NCBI GenBank assembly: GCA_918807975.1 | Contig: OU964919.1 | Span: 40,369,824-40,433,823, forward strand | Direction of reading: 5' to 3' | Length of the DNA stretch: 64,000 bases | DNA from: Aplidium turbinatum | Lineage: Eukaryota > Chordata > Ascidiacea > Aplousobranchia > Polyclinidae | Shown here: positions 10,273 to 20,815 of the stretch, piece by piece | Layout: the number at the start of each line of letters is the position of its first letter | Position numbering within the stretch: position 1 is the stretch's first letter | Made by a program: the position numbers and the translations under genes | The notes under the pieces: generated by a model | Told to the model about the DNA's origin: nothing | Database searches by the model: none | The model's input: the letters and a program-made list of their open reading frames with translations, nothing else

Positions 10273-10925
10273 AACAAAGCCGAAGTCGCTGGGTCCGGAG
10301 TTTCCGCAAACATTTTAAAATTTTCTTCTTGAATTAATCATTGAATTTGTATGGGCCACCACAATATAAGAGAGATTTTTTCTTTGTAATTTTGTCTAAA
10401 AATGTTAGTTGGAAGTGAATAGATCATTGCAATGTGGCAGCTCGTGATCATTTGTAATGGAGGGGCTACAATCTTAATTCGATTTGTATATTGACCGGTA
10501 ATGATCCTAAGAGTTTTAAAATATACCGCATGCAGGAAAAATCGATAAACTGTTAAGTACCGTAGCCTACACCCTACAACTTAGCTTTAAAACACTGTCT
10601 TTAACCTACGTTGTGTTACCAATGCTACTACAGCTAGAAAATTCGAATGCAATTGCGCCCCTCTGTCTTGCTTCTTTCCTGTTGCCATAGACTATGTCAC
10701 GTCGTCACAATGAGCAAAAGTCATTCATAGGGCTATCATGCAATACAGCCCACAATTCAGGTTTTTATTGAAAAAACAACGCAATTTCGAATAGCGAAAG
10801 AAGGAAAACATAGTTAGAGTAAGCTAAACCACAATAATAAAACTGCAGTCTAGCATTGAAGAAAGTGAAGTTCGGTTAATTATGAAATGTTTGCGGCAAC
10901 TCTGACCAGCGACTTCGGCTTTTTG
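10273..10925. mobile_element. MITE-like element with ~40-bp terminal inverted repeats
   Basis: The left terminus begins AAAGCCGAAGTCGCTGG and runs into CCGCAAACATTTT. The right terminus, GTTTGCGGCAACTCTGACC then AGCGACTTCGGCTTT, is its inverted copy with a few mismatches. The interior (about 570 bp) has no open frame. No clean target duplication was found, so the borders are approximate. A second partial copy of the right end lies at 13513-13569. Confidence 0.5.
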
Positions 10926-10961
10926 AAACATTTGCAAAAACTCTGAACAGCGACTTGTAGG

Positions 10962-13410
10962 TGCTGATAGCACTGGTTAACACAACTTTTCTTGCATGGA
11001 GTTTTTCAATGGATTTAAGGTAATTTGGGGGCGCTGAATCCGAATCTGGTGTTAGTTTTTGCTCATTACATAACGTTTTTGAGATATGCAAACTTTTTTT
11101 AAATTGATATTTTTATCGATTTAAGTTATAAAATTTATGTTGCGTTTAAGCACCTGTAGCCGAAATGGAATAATGTTTGCCATGGGAGGCAGCTGTTCCC
11201 TTAAGAATGCTTTTCCAAAACTATTTTTGTGATTACACCCTTTTCGATCATTATTGATTGCAGTATACAAACACTAAATAAATGCAATACATTTGAAAAA
11301 GTACAATTTGAAGCATTGTGCTTATCACAGGTAAGGCACCACCGAAAAGCTTATTTTTTCTTAGTTATTTGTCTTTCTCACATAATTGAATTTGCAGATT
11401 TAAACTAAACATATGCAAGAAAAGGTAATGCTGTCACCTAAAAACCATTTGCATAGTGTTGCAAAAATCCAAAGCATCTCTTGGTACAAACAAACGCAGT
11501 TGTAACGTGTACCATGTAAACCCTACACAGGCACGCTAAGACATAAAAAATTTCCTTTTTGTAGCTGATCTCTTATGAACTGCATCAGGGACATCTTTCA
11601 TCAAACCCCAGCAGTAATCTGCCATCATGTTGCAGTTCCATCGACCTTGGTAACGCTCTTCCATCACATTGATGTTCTGATGGAAACGCTCGCTCTCTTA
11701 CGTCGCCAAGGTTCTCTGGAAACTCGCTCAGGTGGCTGTGCAAGTAGTGAACTTTAATGCTCATCCGACTCCCAAGTTCGTGCAGGCTGATGAGAAGCTC
11801 CTGCACCATCTCTCTGTAATTGTCAGCTTTCTTATTCCCAAGGAAGTTATGAACCACATTAGCAAATGCATTCCAAGCTCGAGCCTCAATGGTGGCCATG
11901 GTAGTCACGAAGTGCTGGTCCTTGAGCAACGTTCTAATTTGAGACCCATCAAATATCCCTTCTTTTTTTTCTCATAGCTAAGGCCAGGAGATTTTGAGCA
12001 TATGTAGCCAAAACAGTCCCCAGAACGATCAAGTGCTTTGACAAACTGCTTCATTAGTCAAGTTTGATGTGTAATGGTGGTAGAGTGATCTTTTCCCGAT
12101 CAACCAGCGGGTTGTTTATGATATTCTTATCTCCAGGTGTCATCGTATTTCTTGGTGGCCATTCTTTTCTTACCCAATGTTCTTCGTTGGCTCTACTATT
12201 CCAATAGCATAAAAAGCAAGGATACTTTGTGTGACTTCCTTGTTGTCCCAATAAGAAATTCACCATTTTAAGATCCACGCAGATCAACCACTGGTGATTG
12301 CAGTATTTTAATCTTTCTAGCACAACCTTGATGTTTGCGTAGTTCTCCTTCAGGGAGACAGAGTGTCCTATAGGTATGGATCCATACTTGTTCCCATTAT
12401 GGAGCAAGACACATTTTAGGCTTCTTTTCGAGCTATGTCTCCAGTCACTTGAATGATATGCAGGTAAACCCATAGAAAGAAGAAGCCCCTCAACATCTGT
12501 GCAGTGAACAAGTTGACTGTTTGAGTGGAAGTACTTTCTCAATTTGGCCTCTCTGTCCCGATAAAATGAAACGCTTGTACTGATTTTGAGAAGATGTTTC
12601 TCCTGTAGCCTGGAAGCCAGCAGTTAGCAGATTGCTTTGGCAAATTTAAATCTCGGATAAGATTGTTTAATTCTGGCTGGCTATACAGAGAAATTCAATC
12701 AGCATCCCATGCCTCATGTGCTTTATCCTCTTCTTCTCCATAAGAACTGGATGAAGGCGTGGAAGAAGTCAACTCATCAGAGTCTGGGAGATCGGTGAAA
12801 ATGGGTACGGGTATTTCATCACTGTGGGAAACCGGTCGCATAGCAGATGGTATGCTGGGGTATTGCAAGTGATGCTTGTTTTTCTTAAGAAATCCCTTGA
12901 CGTTTACAAGGCAGAAGTAGCAGTCATCTACGTGGTTTTGCGGTTCTCTCCAAACCATTGGCACACCAAATTTGAGTTTGCATTTTTTTCTTGAGACCGG
13001 GACCTCAGTGTTTAGACACAAGTTGTGCAGACTTGATGAGGCACCCAATTTTTGTCCTGGTCACCAAGTGGTACTCCGAAATAAGCAAGGTATACTCTTT
13101 TGATGTTACATCTTTGAGTTTGTAAAGTGAAGCAACCACAGATATATATAACAGAAAATATCAGGGTCATTGCAACACTTCCTTCGCTTGGAAATCATAG
13201 CTTAGTGGCCTGTGTGTGGTGTCAAACTCGTGAGTGTATGAGCAACTTTTACGTAATTCATCAATATACAACATGTAGATTGCAAAAAAACGTGATGTGA
13301 TGGAGTAAATCTGAGCTCAGATTCGGATTCAGCACCCCAAAATTACCCTAAATCATTTCTCAATGCCCATGCAAAAAAAAAAATTTTTGTTGACCAGTGA
13401 TAGCTAACGA
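10962..13410. mobile_element. Decayed DNA transposon, superfamily not recognised
   Basis: Imperfect terminal inverted repeats of roughly 90 bp bound this stretch, at about 10962-11055 and 13318-13410. They share GCACTGGTTAACA-like outer and GCTGAATCCGAATCTG inner segments. Between them lie minus-strand protein fragments of a family that I believe is multicopy in invertebrates. The superfamily is left open because no DDE signature can be read. The target duplication was not found. Confidence 0.6.
11585..13048 (-). pseudogene. Transposon-encoded protein remnant with cysteine pairs
   Basis: Three colinear minus-strand segments (about 13048-12695, 12542-12054 and 11929-11585) look like parts of one decayed gene. 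The first has CYFCLVNVKGFLKKNKH and YPSIPSAMRPV followed by an acidic Ser-rich stretch. The second has YPCFLCYWNSRANEEHW. The CxxC pairs suggest metal binding. I recall similar proteins in Hydra and insects without assigned function, from memory only. Frames differ between segments and internal stops separate them, so no product is expected. Confidence 0.55.
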
Positions 13411-13512
13411 TCAAAAAGCTGAAAGAGTAGCCTATCAGTTCACATTAGAAAATTACACTGCAATCAACTCTAATGTAATTAAAGTTAATAATTAATTTCA
13501 TTCGGTTTAGTG

Positions 13513-13569
13513 GTAATAATATAACTGCAGTCTAGCAATGAGAGGTGAAATGTTTGCGGCAACTCTGAC
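13513..13569. repeat. Partial copy of the 10.3-10.9 kb MITE right end
   Basis: The stretch from ACTGCAGTCTAGCA to TTTGCGGCAACTCTGAC repeats 10850-10907 in direct orientation with one length difference of about 18 bp. It stops exactly where the next MITE (13570) begins, so that MITE probably interrupted it. Confidence 0.6.
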
Positions 13570-13752
13570 GGAGCTGGTATACAAGTCCCCCACCCCTTGG
13601 TAACTCATGACAAAGACAGGACTCAACCAAACATATAGGGTAAAACTACTTTACCTTTGCTTTACTGTTCACACACTTCAATCCACATGTTTTGGTCAAT
13701 TCCTCTTTGTCATAAGTTGCCAAGGGGGGGGGGGGACTTGTATACCAGCTCC
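13570..13752. mobile_element. 183-bp MITE with long terminal inverted repeats
   Basis: The ends GGAGCTGGTATACAAGTCCC and its reverse complement bound the element. The inverted match continues inward through the CCTTGG and TCATGACAAAG segments to about 45 bp per arm, making a strong hairpin. A long G run in the right arm corresponds to a C run in the left. There is no coding capacity. The superfamily cannot be told. Confidence 0.7.
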
Positions 13753-13979
13753 AATTTTTTCAGGGTATGAAGTGTTCACTGTTCAGGGTACGAAATAAGT
13801 TGCACCCGGCATCAACTACCGTACTCTAAAAGTAGAGCACTATTGCTACTGCGACAATATGCCAAAAGAGCAGCGCCGCTACTGTACTTGCTGCCAGTCT
13901 ATGAAAAGTGATATAGTGGATTGGCGGTACCCCTACTTGGACCAAGAGTACGGTAGTAGGCCTACACGCTACTTCTATG

Positions 13980-15857
13980 TAGAGCTCGACCGATATATTG
14001 GTCAGCCGATCTGTATCGGCCGATATCAGGTGTAGCCGATATATTGTATCGGCTATTTTTCGCCGATAAACATCGGCCAGCAAAAGCACACTCAAAACCA
14101 GCGCCTTTAGAAGAAACACAAGTTGCTCAAACGTACTTGCATAGCATGAACAATTGTTGCGAGACTATAATTTGCCGCCCATTCTAGTGCGCGCATCTAG
14201 AAAATGTTAATACTGTATCCCTTAGCTTCCATTCAAGCAGAAAAACATTCGAGTTTTACGTTGCTTTAACGATTGATGACATTGAATCAGTGTAACAAAG
14301 GTGAATTTTTTGCTAAGTAAGAATCGATAGGGGTACCGGTGTACTTCTACACTAACCACGCACGACTTATTTCAAGTCTTACGTCACAATGTCTAGCTTT
14401 GATCTCCGAGTGATATTGATAAGGCAAGGTTCGTTACAAAATTAGATCATACGAGTAGGCTATCACAGCAAAATGCAGCAAAATTTGTCAAGTTTTGGTA
14501 TTACAGTAAGAAAGAAAAGGCCCAGGGAAAATTAACTTTCGCTCACATGACATGCAAAAATAAACCCAAAGAAAAAAGCCTAGTGAAACTTTGCACAGAA
14601 GAAAATAGTAGCGTCATTGTAAAAGTTTCGTGCCCAGAGCTTTGTGAAGCCACACGACCTTGTTCGGTGGAAGTTAATCAGTTATGCGGCGTATTAAGCA
14701 GCTACAAGGCGCTTTGACTCTTCAAGCGCACGTCGTTGGTCCGATGAAAGCCTGTCAGAGTGACTTCGCTGAAATTTTAAAAAGCCCTCTAAACCGTAGC
14801 TATAGTTCTCAAATGGTGAAGAATTATCAAGATAAAGTGATTAAGCATGACGATCGACACTAAAACTAGTATGTCCGCCGTGAGACTTAATTTGTCCACC
14901 GTGAGACTTAATTTGTCCGCCGAGATAGCTGCTCAGACCAGACACGTTTGTCTGCCGTCAACAAAAACGAATTCCGAGGCCTGGATGCGTTTCTGGTGTC
15001 AGAAATAGGCACAGCACGTGGCTATGATTTAGACCGGTTTTGCTGTGTGAACATTGAGAGAATAAATATCAATTACAGCAACCAATGCAGGCCTCAAAAT
15101 TTGTACTTTTTTCCGGCGGTCAAGCATGTCCTACCAGACTGGCCCTTTCAGCGGACATTTAATATCTCAACCGGACATATTTTTTGTTTATTTCTATCTC
15201 TAGAAATTCTATTTCTATCAGTATCAGCGTGAATAAGGTCGCCACATTCGCCTAAGCACGTGCGGAACCCAGCTGAGACTTGCTTCTCTGTGACGTTTCT
15301 TTTTAACAAACGATCAATGTAACGCAATAATCTTCATTGTTAAAATTAGAATACATATCCTGCCGAAAAGTTCAGACAACTTTATTTCAAGGCAACATTG
15401 CAAGGCGTTGAAACGATGTAAAAATGGCTACTTTTGCCATCAGCTCGTTAACCACGCCACTCTAATGTGATCTTTAAAGCAATTGCCTGTACTATTATTG
15501 TTTCAGCTCGGTAGTTGTTTGCGTTAAACAAACAATTGTAACAATTCAAATTAAAAATATATTTTTGCTGCATTAGCTCTATTTTTGTCAAGAATTTTGC
15601 GGCGGTCATTTAAGACCGCCCAATGAGTCAACTTCGGCAGACATTTGAGGTCATTCCGGAGGTCATGACCGCAGGATATTTCGTGGCCTGCAATGCATAA
15701 ACTTTCTTGGACTGATTTGTTGCTTAATAACTTTGTTGGTAACAAATTTTTCGTAGTTGATATATATCGGCCGATATATATCGGTATCGGCCTAAAAATT
15801 TCATAAATATCGGTATCGGCCTGAAAAAGTGATATCAGTCGAGCTCTACCGACCATA
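13980..15857. mobile_element. Decayed hAT-like element with CGGCCGATAT-rich ends
   Basis: The left end TAGAGCTCGACCGATAT and the right end, reading TAGAGCTCGACTGATAT in reverse complement, are inverted. Both are followed by clusters of CGGCCGATA words. ACTTCTATG occurs directly outside both borders (13971-13979 and 15858-15866), consistent with an 8-bp hAT duplication plus one chance base. The right end carries about 9 extra bases. The interior (14.45-14.85 kb) has only frame-broken scraps resembling a zinc-finger start, so this copy is dead or non-autonomous. Confidence 0.6.
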
Positions 15858-15866
15858 ACTTCTATG

Positions 15867-16141
15867 CACTACTTTTGTCTAAAACTGACAGTAAAAAACC
15901 CGTTAAAATGTTTAAATGTTAACACCAAGTTAAAATGACCTTGAAAACGAATGATATCATGTTTCAGGACCTAACCATATTCGTCTACACTGCCATTGCA
16001 AATTCAAATTGCAATGTAATTGAAAATGAAAACCAGGGTTGTCAGACAGCTTTTGAGAAAAAGAGCCAAACAATGTCGAAAAAAGGGCCAAACTGGGTAA
16101 AAAACAGCCAAATTATTCCATAACGTTAATAACGTTGTTAA
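15867..16141. other. Short non-coding spacer
   Basis: It contains a GAGCCAAACAATG / GGGCCAAACTGGG stretch (about 16060-16110) similar to one at about 39.12 kb, presumably a shared old repeat. Nothing coding was seen. Confidence 0.4.
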
Positions 16142-16717
16142 TAATACATATTTATTTATTTGGATTTTGTTTCAGACACAAGTAGAATTGGTCCATAGGA
16201 TACAAACACATAAAGAAAACAAAATACAACACCACACAGAGAACGAGTAGCAGCTATCAATACTACACAAATATTAACCACAAGTTTCAGGCTGGAGAGC
16301 ACGATGCTGGAAGAAAGCAGGTTGATAATAACACTCGGAATTCATCAAATGCTGAATCCACGTATTCAATGTGTTAAAGCAGCGATCAGTAAATTGATAT
16401 ATGAGGCATTCCATTATAATTCAACAAATCCAAATAACCACTAAGTCTTCAATTTTGATGACTAAAGCATATGTCATAGTATGCGAAAAATGCATCTCAG
16501 CAAAAAAAAAATTTTGAAAATTGGACAAGTGGTTTTCGAGATATCGCGTTCTGAAGTTTTGTGGCTGTCACTAGGTGGCGCTGTTGATGTTCCCAATGTT
16601 TTTTGATTTTAGGGTTATATTTGAGGTAGAAAGTTGGTTGAAGTGTCTATTCCACCATTTTTCATGATGCAGAATTCAAAAATGATGTCAATTTCAGTCT
16701 ACAAGAATTACCTAAGC

Positions 16718-18333
16718 CAGTGGTTCCCAACCGGGGGGAATTCCCCACTAGGGGGAAATTTTGCAGTTTTCAGGGGAGAATTTGGTTTTAGGATTGTAAA
16801 CCGTTTTAAGCCTAGTAAGTTGGCCAAGACTAGAGCGTTAAGGAGGAAATTATTATTAGATTAACGCCAGATTATTATTCAAGCCACTGTGCAGTGCACT
16901 GACATGGATGCAGACCATCACGTAGGCCTACTTGTGTTTCATTCAAATACTCGATGGCTTTCTAGACAAAACGTAACCAAGCGAGTGCTTGAGCTCAAAG
17001 ACTAGTTTAAATTATTTTTTGATCCTTTAAATAAAATTGGAATTTGTTTCATTGCTGAATGATGACAGATGGATTAGATTCCTTGCTTATTTGGTTCATA
17101 TGTTCAGTCCATTGAATAAACTAAATCTGAAAATGTAAGGAAAAAACACCAATATAATGGTGTTTATTCAATCGCCATCTCCGTTCAAAGCAGATTGCGC
17201 ATCAACATGGGTTATCTGTATCCATGAGTCATTGACATATGGATACCATGTGATCGTGAATTCACAAACTGTAGGCTACTGCTTCCTTCTGGCTCAAGGC
17301 AGGTTGGAAGAGAGCAATTGATTTATGTCACTGTCATTAGGAGATTGTCTTAAGGTACTAGAAGGCTCTGCTGTCCTGGTCGCGGGAGGACTACGTTTTG
17401 TCTGGCCTCTACCTTTCGACCACCCTGGCTTAAGTGGCCCTTCCGAGAGCAGATGACAGTACCGTACCGCTCAGAATCATTTAAAGATGCTTTGGAAGCT
17501 TTCACCAGCAAGCTTGATAATTGAAGGAGAAAAGTTAGAATGAACAATTGAACATGTCACTATGTTTAAAGAATTATCATCGGTACTGGTTGTTGACGGC
17601 AAAGAACAAGTTCTTCCAGAGTTGGAAAAGAATTGATTTTGCAACATCCCACAGCAGCATTAGAACTAGAATTCATTCAATATTTTCCTGAAATTTATGA
17701 TGATGATCTTGATTTAAAAAAAATTCATTCCCATTGTTGATGGAAAAACTTCCCGATGCATGGCAGGATGAATTTTTAGAACTCAAAACGGATTCTTGCA
17801 AGAGACTTATTCTGAGAAAAATCAATCACTGGATTTGGGCGATTAATGTGTAATTCCTATTCCAAAGTGGCAGAGAAGTATCCTTCCATTTGCTCCCACT
17901 TATCTATGCGAATCAGGTTTTTCAACTCTTGCAAATGAAAACAAAACAGAGAAACAGATTAGACGTGGAGAATGATATTCGTTGTGCTCTTTCCAATACT
18001 CTTCCAGCATTCATGAGTTATCGAAACAAAAAATCATAAGCTTCACACAGACTATTAAATGCAATAACTCTTAACTTTTGAATGTATTCTTTGAATAAAA
18101 TACTTTTCAGCAACTTTCTTCATTAATTAAATTGTTTTAGTATGAAAAGGAATATTAGGCCTACAGGCTAAAAAGCTTATTACTAGTGAAAGTGTAGTTT
18201 ATTTTCCAAGACTTAGATTATAATAAAATATTAATGTAAACGAGTTTTTAACAAACTAAATTTATAGGGGGGGAATTTGAATTTACATATCGACAAAAAG
18301 GGTCCACTGGATAAAAAAGGTTGGGAACCACTG
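16718..18333 (+). mobile_element. Decayed hAT (Charlie/ZBED-like) inside the palindrome
   Basis: The termini CAGTGGTTCCCAACC and GGTTGGGAACCACTG are a perfect inverted pair of the hAT Charlie type. Flanks ACCTAAGC (16710-16717) and ACCTAAGG (18334-18341) match at 7 of 8 bases. The undisturbed right arm of the palindrome reads CCTTAGC at the same place, which confirms the target. About 17.89-17.98 kb reads FAPTYLCESGFSTLANE, the hAT C-terminal dimerisation motif, followed by a stop. The rest is broken. Confidence 0.85.
17860..18030 (+). pseudogene. hAT transposase C-terminal remnant
   Basis: FAPTYLCESGFSTLANENKT matches the conserved end of Charlie/ZBED5-type transposases, the dimerisation region. 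The frame ends soon after, and similarity continues in another frame (FPILFQHS). It is non-functional. Confidence 0.75.
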
Positions 18334-19307
18334 ACCTAAGGAGTTGTGTGGCATTTAAAAAAAATTGGGGGGCCAAATGCCAACCCCCAAATTTCCATGT
18401 GGGTAACAAGATATCCCAAATTTTTTTTTTGTTCTTTAAAGTTTCTTGCGTATACTTCATGATAATATCATATAGTGTTTATTTATGAGACTTTTGTCCT
18501 TTTTTCACAATGCAACCTTTTATCAAAGACTTGCATGAGAAGTTATATATATGATCTATTAATGCAATATTTGAATGATGCGTGCTTATGATGTCACAAT
18601 AACAAATTACAGATTTTCCCAAAAAACTTTTTTCATTTTGAAAATTGCTCAAGAAAACCAGCCCTTGTTTCAAAATTGCAGTCAAATTTTGTTTTCCCGG
18701 GCAATTTTCACAATAAAAACAAGTTTTTTGGGGAAATCTGTAATTTGTTATTGTGACATCATAAGCAAGCATCATTCAAATATTGCATTAATAGATCTTT
18801 GATATACGGTAAGGTTGCATTGTGCAAAAAGGACAAAAGTCTCATAAAAAAATATTATACTATCATGAAGCATATGCAAGAAACTTTCAAGAACAGAATT
18901 TTTTTCGGGATATCTCGTTACCCACATGACAATTTGAGGGTTGGCATTTGGTCCCCAAATTTTTTAAATGCCCCATAACTCCTTAGCTAATGCTTTTAAA
19001 CTAAAATTGAGACCATTTTTGAATTCTGCATTATGAAAAATGGTGAAATAGACACTTCAACCAACTTTCTACCCCAAATATAACCCTAAAATCAAAAAAC
19101 ATTGGGAACATCAACAGCGCCACCTAGTGACAGCCAAAAAATTTCAAAACGCGATATCTCAAAAACCACTTGTCCAATTTTCAAAATTTTTTTTTGCCCA
19201 AGTTCAAATTTTGAAAACAACAAAATATATCAAAACGAACACCTTTTGAAACTTAGTGGTTACATTTCTTTCTAAAATTTGTTGAATTATAATGGAATGC
19301 CTCATAT

Positions 19308-20485
19308 ACTTTTACGAAGGAGAGCATGAAACGTCGTAAATTTGTTAGTTACCATCACAGAGCTTATACTTATACGTCTCGGAAGATGAAATATAAATCT
19401 ATAGCTGTTATTATACGCTACACGTAGACGATTGATTCTGTAAGAAAAATATTTACACCACAGCTGAGAACCATACATTGGCATACAGTAGGATCGAAAT
19501 AGTACGTTTTTGACAACTTGGTAGAACACCTGGAGAATCTTGCTCTCAGCATATTGCCAGAGCAGTAAAGTGACCGGAGCTGTCTTTTCATGTCTTCATC
19601 ATCAGACAGCATGTTGTTAATCACAATGCCCAAGTATTTTACTGTCGTTTCAAAACGAATACATTCATCACCCAGATAAACAAACGGTTGGAAATCAAGT
19701 TTTAAGAACTTGGTTTTAAACATAACTCCAACAGTTTTATTACAATTAAATATAATGTCATGCAACCGGAATGGCCCGATTCGGTGAGTCCGATTCGGTG
19801 AGTCCGATTCGGTGAGTCCGATTCGGAGAGTCCGATTCGGTGAGTCCGATCCCTTAACGGGGGATTTTTTCAATTTTGTTTTTTAATTATTGGGTACCGT
19901 GGCCTAATTATCATTGCCGTTTTAGGGTTAGGGGTTAGGAGTTAAGGGTTAGGAGTTAGGGTTAGGGGTTAGAGGTTAGGAACTCACCGAATCAGACTCA
20001 CCGAATCGGACTCACCGAATCGGACTCACCGAATAGTAGCAGACCCTCATGCAACATAGCATACTGCTGGCACACATCAATAATTCTTTGCAGGCCCTTA
20101 ATACTGGGTGCAAAACAACATACATCATCTGCATAAATAATGTGATTAAAGCAAGAATTCCTAACATACGGTAGCATCGTACGGCAAGGTTATTCAACTC
20201 ACACGACAAATCATTCATGTACAAAGCAAAAAAATATGGACTTAATACACCACCCTGTCTCACCCCATTAGACACATGGAATGGCTGAGAGAACTGATCT
20301 CCCCACTTTACTGTCATACATTGATTGGCGTACCAGAATAACAATAGACGTACAAACAATATGGGAACAGACCGTTCAATCAGCTTTGAGAACAGCAAAG
20401 AGTGATTCACTCTGTCAAACGCTTTGGACGAGTCTAAAAATACAGAATACACAGGGGTTAACGTTAACAACGTCAATAAAATCAA
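19308..20485 (-). pseudogene. LINE reverse transcriptase remnant
   Basis: Minus-strand motifs appear in RT order: FLDSSKAFDRVNHSLL (block A), NGVRQGGVLSPYFFALY (block B), NHIIYADDVCCFAPS (catalytic YADD, about 20.11-20.16 kb), then NCNKTVGVMFKTK, VKYLGIVINNMLSDD and the thumb-like CMPMYGSQLWCKY. At least one frameshift separates block B from YADD, and the foldback at 19767-20047 sits just after YAMLHD. Removing the foldback and one copy of its duplication restores a continuous reading here, which confirms the insertion boundary. A further stretch with FFQHRALQ lies at 16.30-16.39 kb beyond the palindrome. Confidence 0.8.
19767..20047. mobile_element. 281-bp foldback element with telomere-like core, inside the LINE
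   Basis: A perfect 8-bp duplication CATGCAAC lies at 19759-19766 and 20048-20055. The left arm (about 19775-19852) has five to six 14-bp units of GATTCGGTGAGTCC. The right arm (about 19981-20036) holds inverted copies. The core (about 19921-19980) is built of GGGTTAGG and GGAGTTA variants, that is, degenerate telomere-type DNA. Unit sequence differs entirely from the 1.74-2.33 kb element, but the design is the same: 8-bp duplication, inverted tandem arms and a telomere-like core. The LINE reading frame is restored when the element and one duplication copy are taken away. Confidence 0.85.
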
Positions 20486-20495
20486 TCATTTTATT

Positions 20496-20624
20496 TTTCG
20501 TCATTAACGCGTCCGGGACGAAAAAGATACTAACTACAAAAATCGATATAAACCTACCAGCACGTTTTTGTTTTGTTTTATTATCTTTATCCTGCATTGC
20601 GGGAAAGCGGACTTGAGCGCTGTG
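20496..20624. other. Junction DNA between the LINE and the giant inverted repeat
   Basis: Non-coding sequence containing ACCAGCACG and CGGGACG words. It is not matched on the far side of the inverted repeat. The point where the LINE stops is not sharply visible. Confidence 0.35.
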
Positions 20625-20815
20625 GGTGCTGGTTAAGCATCGGCCGCCTTGGTCAGTGACGTTATAAAAATGTGTGACGTCATGCAAAAAAACGCAACTA
20701 CTTTTAGAAAGGGTGCAAAAACGCGGAATAGAAGTAAAAGCGGAAAGGCTATTGATTTTTAAATATTTGTAGTGAATAGTGCCTCCAGCTTTCTCATTTC
20801 TGCTTAAAGGACGAT

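Larger units (their letters stand above)
16402..19304. mobile_element. 2.9-kb palindromic foldback element inserted in the LINE
   Basis: The two ends, TGAGGCATTCCATTATAAT and its reverse complement, are flanked by TATA on both sides (16398-16401 and 19305-19308). A TA duplication with a TATGAGG end fits equally well. The inverted match continues through the whole element, passing GCGCCACCTAGTGACAGCC and GGGATATC/CCCACATG segments to a turning point near 18.68 kb. Without the hAT inserted in its left arm the element would be about 1.28 kb of almost pure palindrome. No coding region was seen. The superfamily is uncertain; a 2-4-bp AT-rich duplication would suit Tc1/mariner-like enzymes. Confidence 0.75.
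16142..20495 (-). mobile_element. CR1/L2-like LINE, minus strand, split by later insertions
   Basis: On the minus strand a reverse-transcriptase coding region (20.49-19.31 kb) resumes at 16.40-16.15 kb and ends with an AATAAATAAATA-type tail at about 16142-16160. Short oligonucleotide tails of this kind are known for CR1/L2-group LINEs. The gap is a 2.9-kb palindromic element, and a 281-bp foldback interrupts the region at 19767-20047. The 5' part (ORF1, endonuclease) is missing; sequence above about 20.5 kb belongs to another repeat. It is dead. Confidence 0.75.

Noticed and set aside
14948-15232. 94-codon frame inside the CGGCCGATAT element
   Set aside because: No transposase motif and no continuation; treated as chance in a decayed hAT-like element.
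18479-18802. Two mirrored frames (98 and 75 codons) with DVTITNYRF
   Set aside because: They sit across the centre of the palindrome and read nearly the same on both strands because of the symmetry. Not coding.
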